Positions 37,556 through 47,486 of a stretch of DNA of 64,000 nt are shown piece after piece. The stretch is taken from the NCBI RefSeq assembly GCF_002272825.1, contig NZ_MLAM01000003.1:62001-126000 (forward strand), written 5' to 3'. Source of the stretch: Helicobacter sp. 11S02596-1. Its GTDB lineage: Bacteria > Campylobacterota > Campylobacteria > Campylobacterales > Helicobacteraceae. The notes beneath the pieces were generated by a model. That model did not search any database. It was not told the origin of the DNA and was given only the letters and a program-made list of their open reading frames with translations. Made by a program: the position numbers and the translations under genes. The stretch's first letter is position 1. Each line of letters begins with the position of its first letter.

Positions 37556-38470
37556 CTAAAAATATTTTTGAAAGCGCCTTTGATAGCGCAGTTTTTGGGT
37601 GAGATTCCCCAAAAGCCCACCAGAATGGATAAAAACAATGTCTCTATCTTCAAATAATTTAAGATTTTCACTCACACACAGCCACCCCAAACAATCATAA
37701 ATCAAATCAAACTCCACCCCCAAATCCAGCCATTCACGATAGATCTCAACCAATCGCCAATCAGGCTTTGCAAATGGAATTTTTGTCTTTGGACTCAAAA
37801 TCATTTCAGGCATCCCTGCATTGATATTTTCAAAAAGGGTTTTCAAATAAGAAGCATCCCCTGCTGCATTCACGCTAAAAACACAAGGGATAAAGCCCGC
37901 CAAATACCCCGCACTCGCCCCACTCCCTGAAACATAAAAAACCGCAGGGTTTTTTAAGCCTGCCAAATCTTTGCGTAATTCTAAAGCCAGTCTTCCTATG
38001 CCTTTTTTGGCAAGCTCACAAGCCCCACCTTGCGGGATAAACACCGCCTGTTCGCCCAAACTTTTAGCGATTTGTAAGGCTTTGTTTTTGATGGCTTCTG
38101 TAGTTGATGGGAAATCTGAAGCAACATCTAAAATTTCTAGTTGCATTCCATTTTCAAGCGCATAGGCGAGATTACCTTGCGGGAATTTTTGAAGATAGCC
38201 ACTCAATGGCGAGGTTACATAAACAAAATCACAGCCACGCATTTTGGCAATATAAGAAAGCGTTGCCATCGCATTGGACTGGTTGCCCCCATAGCTAAGG
38301 AGGGTTTTCCCCCGCAAGTTAAGTTCCAAAAGGGCTTCAAATTTACGTGCTTTATTGCCCCCAAGAATAGGATGGAGCAAATCATCACGCTTGACATAAA
38401 CATCCCTGCTGTGCCAGCGGTATCGCTCTAGGGGTGATGGGAATGCAAACAAATCATTTGCCATCATCAT
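37556..38470 (-). CDS. PLP-dependent D-cysteine desulfhydrase / ACC deaminase-like enzyme
   Basis: A 304-residue fold-type II PLP enzyme. The lysine motif is VKRDDLLHPILGGNKARKFE (split) near residue 35, followed by SYGGNQSNAMATLSYIAK (cofactor/substrate loop), FYVSGSGASAGYLAGF phosphate loop and a C-terminal HSGGLLG. Best family call is ACC deaminase/D-cysteine desulfhydrase; specificity unknown. Converges with the TerC-like gene at 4 bases distance and is followed upstream by mnmE. Confidence 0.8.
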   Translation of the reverse strand: MMMANDLFAFPSPLERYRWHSRDVYVKRDDLLHPILGGNKARKFEALLELNLRGKTLLSYGGNQSNAMATLSYIAKMRGCDFVYVTSPLSGYLQKFPQGNLAYALENGMQLEILDVASDFPSTTEAIKNKALQIAKSLGEQAVFIPQGGACELAKKGIGRLALELRKDLAGLKNPAVFYVSGSGASAGYLAGFIPCVFSVNAAGDASYLKTLFENINAGMPEMILSPKTKIPFAKPDWRLVEIYREWLDLGVEFDLIYDCLGWLCVSENLKLFEDRDIVFIHSGGLLGNLTQKLRYQRRFQKYF

Positions 38471-38508
38471 TTTTTGTCATTTCGACCAAATTTCTTGCCA
38501 TTATTATT

Positions 38509-39879
38509 TTATTTGCCCAAGCAAAATTCCCCAAACATCGTATCAAACATTTCAGAAATGTCATAAGGGTGCGTAATGCTCGAAATCGCCCGCAAGGCGT
38601 CGGTGATATTGTAAGAAAATAATTCAAGTTCAAGATTTCCAAACACCTTGATCGCTTCTGTAATACTATCTAAAGCCTTTTGGACGGCTTGTATCTGGAA
38701 TGCCGAAGTCAAGAGTATTTCTTCACCCACCTCATCGTGCTTCAAAACCGCAGAAAAAATTTCCTTGAGCGTTATCGCACATTCTTTTGAATCTTTGGCA
38801 TTGATAAAAACACTTTGGCAAGGGACTTTCAAGCATTTTTCAATGGCATTAATATCTAAAGCTACAGGCAAATCGTTTTTGTTATAAGCGATCAAACAAT
38901 GCTTATCAGGAAAACTATTGAGTAGGTTTAAGATCTCTTTGTCATCTTCATCAAGCGTCCTAGAGACATCAAAAACAGCCAGAATCAAATCGCTCTGTTT
39001 TGCTGACTGGATACTTTTCTCTATGCCTAGCGACTCGATGGGGTCTTGCGTCCCTCTGATTCCGGCGGTATCAATGAGGCGGATCGTATTCCCATCGATG
39101 GTGATATTTTCTTCTATCGTATCTCTTGTCGTGCCGGCAATCGGGCTGATAATCGCACGATCATTGAGCAAAATAGCATTCAAAACCGAGCTTTTGCCGA
39201 CATTGGGCTTGCCAATGATACTCAAACGATACCCCTCAATCGTGCCTTGACGCATATTTGAAAACTCATAAACACGCCTCAAACGCTCTTTTGTGGCCTC
39301 TAGCTCGGAGAGAATGCTCTCTGTGATATTAATAGGGATATCCTCCTCGCTATAATCGATCATCACCTCACTATGGGCAAGCAGGCGCAATAAAGCGTGG
39401 CGGGTCTGCTCTACAAAATCGCCCAACTCCCCTTTGAGCTGCCGCACAAGGATTTTTGCTGCATTTTGGCTTTTGGCTTCGATGAGTTTTGCAAGCGCAC
39501 TCACTTGTGAAAAATCGAGCCGACCATTCAAAAAAGCACGCTTGCTAAACTCCCCCGCATTCGCAAGTCGCGCACCTGCTTTGAGGCAAGCTTGCAAAAT
39601 CATTTGCGCACTGATTAGCCCGCCGTGGCACTGGATCTCACAGACTTCTTCACGGGTGTAGCTATGCGGGGCTTTAAAATAAATCACAATCGCCTCATCA
39701 ATCAAGGTATCTGTCTCATCAAACACCGATGAAAGCGTGGCATAACGGGGCAAGAAATCAGATTTTTTGGTGAGCTTGGAAGTGATTGCTAAAGCCTGTG
39801 AGCCACTAAGCCTCACAATAGCCATCGCCCCGCTACCTTGAGGCGTAGAGATGGCTACAATGGTGTCTTTTTCATTCAT
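38509..39879 (-). CDS. mnmE: tRNA modification GTPase MnmE
   Basis: About 456 residues; with MnmG it installs the carboxymethylaminomethyl group on U34 of tRNAs. N-terminal formyl-THF-binding domain (DTIVAISTPQGSGAMAIVRLSG, split), then a G domain with GKPNVGKSS, DTAGIRG and NKND, ending in the invariant CLGK (C-terminal Cys). ATG 39879 overlaps the jag stop by 8 bases. Confidence 0.97.
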   Translation of the reverse strand: MNEKDTIVAISTPQGSGAMAIVRLSGSQALAITSKLTKKSDFLPRYATLSSVFDETDTLIDEAIVIYFKAPHSYTREEVCEIQCHGGLISAQMILQACLKAGARLANAGEFSKRAFLNGRLDFSQVSALAKLIEAKSQNAAKILVRQLKGELGDFVEQTRHALLRLLAHSEVMIDYSEEDIPINITESILSELEATKERLRRVYEFSNMRQGTIEGYRLSIIGKPNVGKSSVLNAILLNDRAIISPIAGTTRDTIEENITIDGNTIRLIDTAGIRGTQDPIESLGIEKSIQSAKQSDLILAVFDVSRTLDEDDKEILNLLNSFPDKHCLIAYNKNDLPVALDINAIEKCLKVPCQSVFINAKDSKECAITLKEIFSAVLKHDEVGEEILLTSAFQIQAVQKALDSITEAIKVFGNLELELFSYNITDALRAISSITHPYDISEMFDTMFGEFCLGK

Positions 39880-40666
39880 TTCTGATGAAATCACTCACGA
39901 TGATATAGCGTTCATTGAGGGCATTGGTCCGAAAAGAAACGTATTTGTTGGGGAAAATCTCTCGAAGTTTTTTGAGTGCAATATAGGCAAGGACGCCATC
40001 GAGTGGTTTGGTTTGGGCTTTGCCGGTTTCATAGACATTGGTGATGATGTTTTTGAGATAAACATCCATCGCTTCTTCTTGATTTTTTAAAAATTGTGCG
40101 ATTTCCAAACGGATATTGTAGCCATATTTGGGATGAATCCAATTAAAAAGCAAATAAGATAATGCCTTGTAACGATAGCCTTTTTCGCCGATCAACAAAG
40201 CAGAATCTTGCCCATCAAGAATAATCAAAAGCGTCTGGGAATCATAAACACTCACCTCGATTTTATCGATTCGATAAGGCATAAAAGCAAACAAGGCGAC
40301 AAGTTCATTTTGAATCTCTTGGGCGATTTTTGCAGGATCGGGGGTGTCTTTAAAGAAAACCGCATCAATGCTAGAATTGCCTATATCCAAACTATGGGTC
40401 TGCAAAGAACTTTGGCTAGATGGTTTTGGTTCGTTTTCGATAGTGGGTGCAGGGGTCTGGATTGTTTGAGAAGCGGTAAGCGGGGGATTTTCTGGATGGG
40501 TTTTTAGGAGCGTCGCTACGATGATGGCATCTTTTTTGCCCATCCCAAAGAATCCTTTTGAGGGCGTCTGGATGATCTCATAATCAAGCTCAGTTACCGA
40601 ACAACCCAACTCTAGTGATGCTTGTGTGATGGCCTCTTGCAATGTTTTAGCGACAATTTTTTTCAT
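39872..40666 (-). CDS. jag: RNA-binding protein Jag/KhpB
   Basis: A 264-residue RNA-binding protein: Jag N-terminal domain (residues 1-50, ...AITQASLELGCSVTELDYEI), a low-complexity linker rich in Pro/Ser/Gln, a KH domain (about 120-185, ending LLIGEKGYRYKALSYLL) and an R3H domain (about 190-260, VYETGKAQTKPLDG). Often cotranscribed with yidC, as here: it overlaps the yidC end by 4 bases. Role in envelope-related post-transcriptional control is inferred from homologues. Confidence 0.9.
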   Translation of the reverse strand: MKKIVAKTLQEAITQASLELGCSVTELDYEIIQTPSKGFFGMGKKDAIIVATLLKTHPENPPLTASQTIQTPAPTIENEPKPSSQSSLQTHSLDIGNSSIDAVFFKDTPDPAKIAQEIQNELVALFAFMPYRIDKIEVSVYDSQTLLIILDGQDSALLIGEKGYRYKALSYLLFNWIHPKYGYNIRLEIAQFLKNQEEAMDVYLKNIITNVYETGKAQTKPLDGVLAYIALKKLREIFPNKYVSFRTNALNERYIIVSDFIRNE

Positions 40667-42393
40667 TTCTTTTCACTATTTTTTTCAAGATGGTGGTGCT
40701 GGGATTTGTGTTCTTCAATCTCAAGCGCTTTTTTTCTATCCAACATCCGATTAATCATCAGTTGCTGGATAATCGAAAAGATATTATTAACCGTCCAATA
40801 AAGCACCAATCCCGCAGGGAACGTAATCAAAAAGATCGTAAAAAATACAGGCAAAAGCTTGAAAATCTTTGCCTGCGTGGGGTCGGTGATGGTGCTGGGT
40901 GTAAGGACTTGGTGCATATACATCGAAACACCCATCAACAAAGGCAATACAAAATACGGGTCCATCACAGAAAGGTCATTTATCCATAGAATCCATCCGG
41001 CACTTTTGAGCTCCACAGCATTATAAAGCACCCGATAAATCGCAAAAAATACGGGGATTTGGAGCAACAAAGGCAAACACCCGCCCATTGGATTAGCGCC
41101 ATTTTTTTTGTAAAGCCCCATCATATGTTGTTGCAATTTTTGCGGATCACCCTTGTATTTTTCTTGGATTTCTTTCATTTTGGGGGCGAGATCTTTGAGT
41201 TTTTGCATACTCACCATCCCCTTGTAGCTCAAAGGATACAAAATAATCCGCACAATCAGCGTCAAAAGGATAATCGACCAACCCCAATTCCCGATATAGG
41301 TATGCAAAAAATCCAAAAGCAAAAACACCGGTTTGGCAAAGAAAGTAATTATCCCGTATTCGACAACATCGGTAAGAATCGGATAAATTTGCTTGAGTTC
41401 TTGATAATTTTTAGGTCCTATGTAGCCCTCAATCTCGGCATTTCCACTCAAAGAAACAAATGGCAAGGGGTTGTTTGTGCCACTTTGAGAATCAATGATC
41501 GCATCAAAACCTTTTGGCGACTGGGTAAAAAACAACGACGTATAATAACGATCGACGCTGGCAATAAACTTTGCCCCATTATATTGTTCGGCAGTTTTGG
41601 CATCCTTGTCTTCAACTTTTTCGATTTTATCATCATTGGTTTCTAGTAAAACGCCGTGAAACGCATAGCCATCGGCATCAGCGACCGGCCGAGAACCATT
41701 GGTGATGACATAAGGCAAATCGGGGCGATCTAATTCAATCTTGATGTCATATTTGAGGTTGGGATAAAACGTGATGATTTTTTTGATGGTTAGCGATTTA
41801 AGTTTTTGGGTTAGCACGAGGGTTTGGGGGGTCCCACCTAGTTCGATCTTGTCTTTTGAAGCCACATAAGCTTGCGTGAAAGCTTCATTATTCACACTAA
41901 CATCTGAAAATCTCACCTCAAGCGGTCGGAGCGCATCCGTGCCTAAAAGCGGGAGTTTGTCAATCTTTTCTTGAGGGCGTGAAGCAAATCCAAAAAGCCG
42001 TTTGATATGATCAAAAAAGCCCTCTTGTCTTGGGGCGGTAAATTTTTTGTCCTTCAGATAAACCTGAGCGATCCTCCCTAGGCTATCCATATCAATCTGG
42101 ACATCTTTGGATACGATGGTGGCAATGATGTCATCAGATTTCCCATTAAGTGGGGCTTTGGGGGATTGCGTGCTTGAGGGCATATTATTTGAACTCGAAG
42201 CGATAGGGGCTGAACTCGAGGCGAGCGCCCCATTAGTATTTTCATTCCCGCTAGTTTGATGTTGGGATTCTTGTGTAGAAGCCTGCATAGGGGCTTGTGT
42301 GGGCTTTTGCCAATAGCTATAAATCACGATAAATAAAAACGAAATTGCCACCGCTAAAATGATTCTTAAATTTGAATTGTTATCCTGCTTCAC
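40663..42393 (-). CDS. yidC: Membrane protein insertase YidC
   Basis: A 576-residue insertase with N-terminal TM, large periplasmic domain (about 30-350) and five C-terminal TM region (NWGWSIILLTLIVRIILYPLSY..., GGCLPLLLQIPVFFAIYRVLY, PAGLVLYWTVNNIFSIIQQ). The N-terminal linker (residues 30-85) is Ser/Gln/Asn rich. It sits between yidD and jag in the classical rpmH-rnpA-yidD-yidC-jag-mnmE order. Confidence 0.97.
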   Translation of the reverse strand: MKQDNNSNLRIILAVAISFLFIVIYSYWQKPTQAPMQASTQESQHQTSGNENTNGALASSSAPIASSSNNMPSSTQSPKAPLNGKSDDIIATIVSKDVQIDMDSLGRIAQVYLKDKKFTAPRQEGFFDHIKRLFGFASRPQEKIDKLPLLGTDALRPLEVRFSDVSVNNEAFTQAYVASKDKIELGGTPQTLVLTQKLKSLTIKKIITFYPNLKYDIKIELDRPDLPYVITNGSRPVADADGYAFHGVLLETNDDKIEKVEDKDAKTAEQYNGAKFIASVDRYYTSLFFTQSPKGFDAIIDSQSGTNNPLPFVSLSGNAEIEGYIGPKNYQELKQIYPILTDVVEYGIITFFAKPVFLLLDFLHTYIGNWGWSIILLTLIVRIILYPLSYKGMVSMQKLKDLAPKMKEIQEKYKGDPQKLQQHMMGLYKKNGANPMGGCLPLLLQIPVFFAIYRVLYNAVELKSAGWILWINDLSVMDPYFVLPLLMGVSMYMHQVLTPSTITDPTQAKIFKLLPVFFTIFLITFPAGLVLYWTVNNIFSIIQQLMINRMLDRKKALEIEEHKSQHHHLEKNSEKK

Positions 42394-42396
42394 TTA

Positions 42397-42765
42397 TTAC
42401 ACCTCTTGTGATAATGATTTGATGATATAAAATTTTGTTTTTGCAGACCGAAATCCCCCCAACGGAACGAGCCAAAACATCATTTTCTGGGGAGAAGAAA
42501 AGCCAACTTCTAAAACCCCGTAACCTATGGGATAATCAATCCCGCCCTCAAAAAACTGATTGCACCGCAGGATTCTTGTGCCAATGCGATAAATCGCCCG
42601 GAAAGGATTGTTAAATCGAAGCGTCCAGAGCGCATACTCCGAGCAAGTCGGGTAATAACGGCAACGATTTGGCAACATTGGGGAAATGAATTTCTGATAA
42701 GCAAGGATGAGGTTTTGGAAGACAAAAAATATACAAAAATAAAGAAAATTTTTTCTCATTAACAT
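42397..42765 (-). CDS. yidD: Membrane protein insertion efficiency factor YidD
   Basis: A 122-residue membrane-associated protein with the family core YQKFISPMLPNRCRYYPTCSEYA and the FFEGGIDYP end. YidD assists YidC. The start at 42765 or the second Met (42759) are both possible. Its stop is 3 bases before the yidC start. The C-terminal 40 residues (VGFSSPQKMMFWLVPLGG) are a genus-type extension. Confidence 0.92.
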   Translation of the reverse strand: MLMRKNFLYFCIFFVFQNLILAYQKFISPMLPNRCRYYPTCSEYALWTLRFNNPFRAIYRIGTRILRCNQFFEGGIDYPIGYGVLEVGFSSPQKMMFWLVPLGGFRSAKTKFYIIKSLSQEV

Positions 42766-42818
42766 TTTTCCAGAATAAATATTTTAAGCGATACAAGACC
42801 CCATCAAGCGATACGATC

Positions 42819-43244
42819 TTATACAGACCCCATTGAATGCGATGAAGAAACGCTTTTGAGGCATTTTAAAAAATCCCGCTCAAGCCCTGCATAAGAGATG
42901 GTGTCCAATCCGTCTTTTGCAACAAAAATCAATGCGCAATTCTTAAGCTTTTGAAGATGGTTTCTGCACATAAACCTTATTCTTCTTTTGATAAAATTGC
43001 GCTTAACAGCTTTTCCAATTTTTTTGGATACGCTAAGACCCAATAAAAAATAATCGTGTCCAAAGTCTCGAGGAAAAAACGATGAATTTTTATCATTCAC
43101 TGCTAAAAGATACAAAGTAAAATTTTTTGCATATCTTTTATTTCCTTTTTTATACACAATATCAAATTCTTTTTTATTTTTTAAAGAATCCATCCAGACT
43201 ACATCAAACCGCGAGCTTTCTTCTTCCTTTGGCTCTTCTCGCAT
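42819..43244 (-). CDS. rnpA: Ribonuclease P protein component
   Basis: Protein subunit of RNase P. Core motifs: [40 protein letters not shown] (split; the RNR-like arm). I place the start at ATG 43244 because AGGAAGG lies 6 bases before it; this makes 141 residues and overlaps rpmH out of frame by 41 bases. A shorter start at 43193 (MDSLKNKK) is the alternative but lacks a clear ribosome site. H. pylori RnpA also has an N-terminal extension of this sort. Confidence 0.9.
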   Translation of the reverse strand: MREEPKEEESSRFDVVWMDSLKNKKEFDIVYKKGNKRYAKNFTLYLLAVNDKNSSFFPRDFGHDYFLLGLSVSKKIGKAVKRNFIKRRIRFMCRNHLQKLKNCALIFVAKDGLDTISYAGLERDFLKCLKSVSSSHSMGSV

Positions 43245-43338
43245 TGATAACCTTCCTGCCACTTTTGGTTTTCATTCGGGTGCGAAACCCGTGTGTCCTT
43301 TTTCTTGGCGTATTGTGGGGTTGATATGTTCGTTTCAT
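43204..43338 (-). CDS. rpmH: 50S ribosomal protein L34
   Basis: 44 residues, [18 protein letters not shown] then [20 protein letters not shown], ending RRKLAV. All positions characteristic of L34 are present. Ribosome site AAAAAAGGG precedes the ATG. First gene of the rpmH-rnpA-yidD-yidC-jag-mnmE run; its 3' part overlaps rnpA in another frame. Confidence 0.97.
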   Translation of the reverse strand: MKRTYQPHNTPRKRTHGFRTRMKTKSGRKVINARRAKGRRKLAV

Positions 43339-43373
43339 TCCTATGCCCTTTTTTAAATTAAAATCAAACCGAT

Positions 43374-43379
43374 ATTATA
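43374..43379 (-). promoter_or_regulatory. Putative -10 element for rpmH
   Basis: TATAAT on the minus strand, 36 bases upstream of the rpmH ATG, between exbD and rpmH. Confidence 0.55.
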
Positions 43380-43407
43380 CTTCAAATTTACTTAAATCTA
43401 CTTTGAA

Positions 43408-43809
43408 TCACGGGGATTTATTTTTGTCTTCGACCAAGATATAGAGTTCTTTGAGATGATTTTTCTGCAACAAATCTACCACTTTGATAAAGCTATCGAG
43501 ATTACTATCCTTATCACCTTGCAAAACGATAGGCGTGTCTTTTGGATACGAACTGATGGCGTTTTTTAGCGTATTAAAATCGACTTGTTTTTCATCGAGA
43601 TAATATTTTCCACCATTGGTAATGGCAATATTGACCTGTTTTTTATCAATATCTTGTTGGGTTTGAGAGGAATTTTCATCAACTTTTGGGATATTAATCG
43701 GGAGTTTGGAAGTCGAAATAAACGAAGCGGTTGTAAGCACAATCACCAAAAGCACCAGCATAATATCAATGAAAGGAACGAGATTCATCGAGTCCATTTT
43801 TTTCATCAC
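43408..43809 (-). CDS. exbD: Biopolymer transport protein ExbD
   Basis: A 133-residue TonB-system protein: short cytoplasmic start, one TM helix (SMNLVPFIDIMLVLLVIVLTT, split; conserved Asp in PFIDIMLVLLV) and a periplasmic domain. Works with ExbB to harness the proton gradient for TonB-dependent uptake. It follows exbB by 9 bases; no tonB is in the window. Confidence 0.93.
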   Translation of the reverse strand: MMKKMDSMNLVPFIDIMLVLLVIVLTTASFISTSKLPINIPKVDENSSQTQQDIDKKQVNIAITNGGKYYLDEKQVDFNTLKNAISSYPKDTPIVLQGDKDSNLDSFIKVVDLLQKNHLKELYILVEDKNKSP

Positions 43810-43818
43810 TCGCCCCTT

Positions 43819-44280
43819 TTAGGAATCTCTATCTAAGCGTTTTGGAGAGGTTTTTACCTGTGCGGGGGGATTGCGATAAATATCCCATTTTGTGATAATA
43901 ATCTCACTTTTTCGCACGAGCATATTATAAATCACAATCGAGGGAATCGCTACAATCAGCCCCATTCCTGTTGCTTTGAGTGCCAAAGCAAGCCCAACCA
44001 TAATCGCTTTGGTATCCACAAAAGAAGTCGATCCAATATCTATAAATGTAATCATAATCCCAGCAACCGTCCCCAAAAGCCCGACATAAGGGGCATTTGA
44101 ACCAATCGTAGCGATCAAGGTCAGTCGCCGGTGCAAATCAAGCTCAAGCTCCCGCTTATCCGCATAATCATCCACCCGAACCGTCGCATAAAACCAAACC
44201 CGCTCAATCCCAATCGCAATCACAACAACAGATAAAAATCCCAAAAAAAACAAAATCCCATAATCAAGCCATTCTTTCAT
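43819..44280 (-). CDS. exbB: Biopolymer transport protein ExbB
   Basis: A 153-residue MotA/TolQ/ExbB proton-channel family protein: TM1 near residues 5-25, then the cytoplasmic loop and the family block LIATIGSNAPYVGLLGTVAGIMITF and KATGMGLIVAIPSIVIYNML. It is short for ExbB, as usual in Helicobacter. It lies 2 bases downstream of the smpB stop. Confidence 0.92.
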   Translation of the reverse strand: MKEWLDYGILFFLGFLSVVVIAIGIERVWFYATVRVDDYADKRELELDLHRRLTLIATIGSNAPYVGLLGTVAGIMITFIDIGSTSFVDTKAIMVGLALALKATGMGLIVAIPSIVIYNMLVRKSEIIITKWDIYRNPPAQVKTSPKRLDRDS

Positions 44281-44282
44281 CG

Positions 44283-44741
44283 CTAACCTCTAATATAATT
44301 TTTCACACTCGCTTGGGCTTCCCTATCAAGTATTCGTTTTTTGATACTCTCACGCTTGTCGTGGAGATTTTTCCCTTTTACCAGAGCGATTTGAACCTTT
44401 GCTTTGTTTTTTTGATTAAAATAAACCTTCAAAGGCACGATACTCAACCCCTCTGTGCCTACTTTTCCAAACCATTTATCAAGTTGCTTTCTATGCAAAA
44501 GTAATTTTCTCTCACGCCGTTCATTGGGTCTGTAGTGCGGATTTGTGGTTTCAAGATAAGAGATATGCGCCCCAAACAAAAACGCCTCACCACGAACAAT
44601 TTTAACAAAACTATCTTTGAGATTCACCCGTGCTTTTCGCAAGGCTTTCACCTCTGAACCCAGCAAGCAAAGACCCGCTTCGAGGGTTTCTAAAATCTCA
44701 TAATCAAAAAAAGCCTTTTTATTTCGTGCTATGGTATTCAA
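44283..44741 (-). CDS. smpB: SsrA-binding protein SmpB
   Basis: 152 residues. SmpB brings tmRNA to stalled ribosomes. Motifs: [38 protein letters not shown] and the basic C-terminal tail ([19 protein letters not shown]). Overlaps ispE by 4 bases. The tmRNA gene is not in the window. Confidence 0.96.
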   Translation of the reverse strand: MNTIARNKKAFFDYEILETLEAGLCLLGSEVKALRKARVNLKDSFVKIVRGEAFLFGAHISYLETTNPHYRPNERRERKLLLHRKQLDKWFGKVGTEGLSIVPLKVYFNQKNKAKVQIALVKGKNLHDKRESIKKRILDREAQASVKNYIRG

Positions 44742-45553
44742 AAATCCCCTTTTAGGCGGAAAAAGCTACTCCCGCTCCCGCTAAAAAACCACTCATTCCC
44801 CAGCGTATTATGCGTGTGCAAAAGGGCAGGATATGCCCGGAGTGCGGGATAAAAAAGATCATTGAGACTGCCACGCCCACACGCTGCATCTTTATTTGAT
44901 TTATTTGTGTTTGAAAAAAGGATTTTATCGCTATTTTCTTGATGGTTTTGCCAAGCAGGACTCAAGGATAAAGCGCCCTCTTGGAGCATTTTATCGTATT
45001 GACGATAGACATTTGCCGTATCACAAAACACATCGGGAACAAAAATCTCAAAATCATAGCTGGGTTCATTAAACCTTTCTATAATCTCGCCAAACCCCGA
45101 TACATTCGCACTTTCAAAACCACTGGCAAAAAACGCTACATCCGCCCCGACTTTTGAACCAATCAAGCACAATGTGGCTGTATCTAATCCCAGATCAAAA
45201 AATTCATTGATTTTTCGCAGACACATCCCAGCATCGGCACTTCCCCCGCCCAATCCCGCACCGCTTGGGATACCTTTTTGCACCTCGATACTGAGATTTT
45301 TCAGCATTGAAAAATCCTTGTTATGCTCTTTGAGAAATGCTTCCAAAGCGATGATGGCACGATAAATCAAATTATCTTCTTGCTGGCAACCAAAATCCCC
45401 TTTCAAACAAAAATTTTCTGAAGTTTTTATCTCAACAATATCTTTTAGTTGCCCTTTTGCCAAAACAAAACGTGAAAAAATCTCGTGATAAGAACCCTTT
45501 ATGCCAAGTATCTTCAAAAAAATATTCAGTTTGGGAAATACATCAAATATCAA
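44738..45553 (-). CDS. ispE: 4-diphosphocytidyl-2-C-methyl-D-erythritol kinase
   Basis: A 271-residue GHMP kinase of the MEP isoprenoid pathway. The ATP loop is [14 protein letters not shown] near residue 95; the N-terminal [19 protein letters not shown] motif is also typical. Lies between csrA and smpB in a run of short-gap genes. Confidence 0.95.
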   Translation of the reverse strand: MIFDVFPKLNIFLKILGIKGSYHEIFSRFVLAKGQLKDIVEIKTSENFCLKGDFGCQQEDNLIYRAIIALEAFLKEHNKDFSMLKNLSIEVQKGIPSGAGLGGGSADAGMCLRKINEFFDLGLDTATLCLIGSKVGADVAFFASGFESANVSGFGEIIERFNEPSYDFEIFVPDVFCDTANVYRQYDKMLQEGALSLSPAWQNHQENSDKILFSNTNKSNKDAACGRGSLNDLFYPALRAYPALLHTHNTLGNEWFFSGSGSSFFRLKGDF

Positions 45554-45562
45554 TTGTTTCCT

Positions 45563-45793
45563 TTAGTGCTTGAAAGCCTTGCCTATGGTGCTAAGGGCAT
45601 TTTGATCAATATCGCCAATGGCTTTTTTGTTTTCAGAGGTGATGGCTTCTTTGAGCTCCGCTCTCAAAATTAACGTATTTGGCGGGGCTTCAAAGCCGAG
45701 CTTCACGCTCCCTCTATCGATGGATATGACCTTGATAGTGATATTTTCTCCGATGACGATCCCCTCATCAGATTTTCTTGATAAAATTAACAT
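45563..45793 (-). CDS. csrA: Translational regulator CsrA
   Basis: A 76-residue RNA-binding homodimer: [20 protein letters not shown] with the conserved RNA-contact Arg, then [18 protein letters not shown]. In Helicobacter it controls motility and stress genes; here FliW is not in the window. Its first 7 bases overlap the truB end. Confidence 0.97.
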   Translation of the reverse strand: MLILSRKSDEGIVIGENITIKVISIDRGSVKLGFEAPPNTLILRAELKEAITSENKKAIGDIDQNALSTIGKAFKH

Positions 45794-46617
45794 TTTTTGC
45801 CCATCCTATTGAGTAAATACTCGATACTCTTGTCTTCTTTGATTTCAATTATAGAAAAAAAATCCTCAAAGTTGGCTATATATCTGCCGGGTTTTTGATT
45901 GGGGATTGAAAATTTCCTGCCTAGCCATAGATTTTGGCAGATTTCATCTGAAAAATCCGAAATCACAGGGTATTTCAAAGCCTCCAATACATCGACTGCT
46001 ATAAGCTCCCCTATTTTGCCCCTCATTGCCCCTTCAGAGATTCTCTCCAAAGATGATAGCGATGCAGTAACCCCCAAGCTATCGCCGATCATTTTCCCCA
46101 CACTCCGCACATAAGCCCCCTCACTCACGCTAATACGGAAGCTAATATAGGGGTGATTGTAAGCTAAAAGCTCCAAATCAAAAATCTGCATTTTCACCTC
46201 AGGCAACACCACCTCTAAGCCCGCCCTAGCAAGCTCGTAAGAACGTTTGCCACGAATTTTTTTGGCACTATATGCTGGCGGGGTGTAAGTGATCTCACCT
46301 TTCAAAGACGCCAACACATCTTCAATCTGAGACTCCTCAAATGCCTTTATCACCGAGATAGACACGATATTTTCTGTATCCAAACTCAAGCTTTCTGCAC
46401 CCAACCATAGCGTTGCTTCATAAACTTTTGGGGTTTTTGACAAATGAGAAAACAGCCGTGTGTAATTCCCAAAACCAACAATCAAACTCCCCCGTGCAAA
46501 GGGATCTAATGTCCCAGAATACCCAGCTTTTTTGACCCCGTAGGTGCGTTTTAAGCGCTGGAGAAAATGATTACAAGAAATCTGTGCGGGCTTGTAAGCC
46601 ACCATCAAAGCATTCAA
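45787..46617 (-). CDS. truB: tRNA pseudouridine-55 synthase TruB
   Basis: 276 residues, forms pseudouridine 55 in the T loop. The catalytic Asp is in [19 protein letters not shown] near residue 37; the [21 protein letters not shown] block and [17 protein letters not shown] (third motif) are present. First gene of the truB-csrA-ispE-smpB-exbB-exbD run, divergent from the PAS genes. Confidence 0.96.
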   Translation of the reverse strand: MNALMVAYKPAQISCNHFLQRLKRTYGVKKAGYSGTLDPFARGSLIVGFGNYTRLFSHLSKTPKVYEATLWLGAESLSLDTENIVSISVIKAFEESQIEDVLASLKGEITYTPPAYSAKKIRGKRSYELARAGLEVVLPEVKMQIFDLELLAYNHPYISFRISVSEGAYVRSVGKMIGDSLGVTASLSSLERISEGAMRGKIGELIAVDVLEALKYPVISDFSDEICQNLWLGRKFSIPNQKPGRYIANFEDFFSIIEIKEDKSIEYLLNRMGKKC

Positions 46618-46686
46618 TCGCTTCCTTAGGAGATAAAATTATGCAAGAAAATATAAATTTATTAAATTTAATATTATTTTTATTTT

Positions 46687-46692
46687 TATAAT
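46687..46692 (+). promoter_or_regulatory. Putative -10 element for the first PAS gene
   Basis: TATAAT 44 bases before the start codon, in the truB/PAS divergent gap. A strong AAAGGAGA ribosome site lies further down. Confidence 0.5.
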
Positions 46693-46735
46693 GAAATAAT
46701 CCACATATAACAAAAACGAAAAGGAGATTTTCACT

Positions 46736-47230
46736 ATGGAACAGGAGCTCATCTTAAAACCCGACACCCTCATTACTTCAAAAACGGATCTCAAAGGCAA
46801 GATCACGTATTGTAATCGAGATTTTTTGGATTATGCACGCTACCAAGAATCCGAGCTTATCGGAAAACCTCACAATATTATCCGACACCCCGATATGCCC
46901 AAAACCGTTTTCAAGCTCCTGTGGGATTATATCCAAAACAAAAAAGAAATTTTTGCATTCGTTAAGAATAGAAATAAAGAAGGCAATTTTTATTGGGTTT
47001 TTGCCAATGTTACCCCAAGTTTTGATGCTGAACATAACATTATCGGGTATTACTCTGTTAGGCGCAAGCCCAATCGAGCGGCAGTTGAAGCGATTTCAGG
47101 GATTTATGCCCAGATGCTTGCAGTCGAAAAAACTTCGGGTATCCCTGGGGGTATCAAGATGTTAGAGGAACTCTGCGAAAAAACCAAAAAATCATATAAT
47201 CAAATCGTTTTTGATATGCAAAAGCATTGA
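46736..47230 (+). CDS. PAS-domain redox/energy-taxis sensor (CetB-like)
   Basis: A 164-residue soluble single-PAS protein. The PAS core runs from LITSKTDLKGKITYCNRDFL to FYWVFANVTPSFD; the KPHNIIRHPDMPKTVFKLLWD block is that of Aer/CetB proteins. CetB of Campylobacter binds a flavin and signals to the membrane receptor CetA. A paralogue and a CetA-like receptor follow downstream, supporting the assignment. Confidence 0.85.
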   Translation: MEQELILKPDTLITSKTDLKGKITYCNRDFLDYARYQESELIGKPHNIIRHPDMPKTVFKLLWDYIQNKKEIFAFVKNRNKEGNFYWVFANVTPSFDAEHNIIGYYSVRRKPNRAAVEAISGIYAQMLAVEKTSGIPGGIKMLEELCEKTKKSYNQIVFDMQKH

Positions 47231-47486
47231 AACGCCCAAAACCCATTGGGCAAACCAAAAAGCACAAAAAATGAAAAACAATGACAACAAAAAACCAATA
47301 TAGAAAATAGAAATATCACCAAAAATCTATCATTAATGTAATGATTGTATCATAATCGTATCGACGAATATAGCTATGTCTAAAAAAACATTGTCTTTGG
47401 CAACAAAAAACGAATCGCACAATATTTGTAGGTATTATTTCAGTTTCAAAATTAAATCTATCTATACATCAACTAAGGAGTGCCTT

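Noticed and set aside
38434..38622. Small gene between the PLP enzyme and mnmE
   Set aside because: The open frame overlaps both known genes and has no family signature.
42785..42840. Short direct repeat (AGCGATAC ... GACCCCAT) at the 3' end of rnpA
   Set aside because: Two short imperfect copies only; probably a local slippage duplication.
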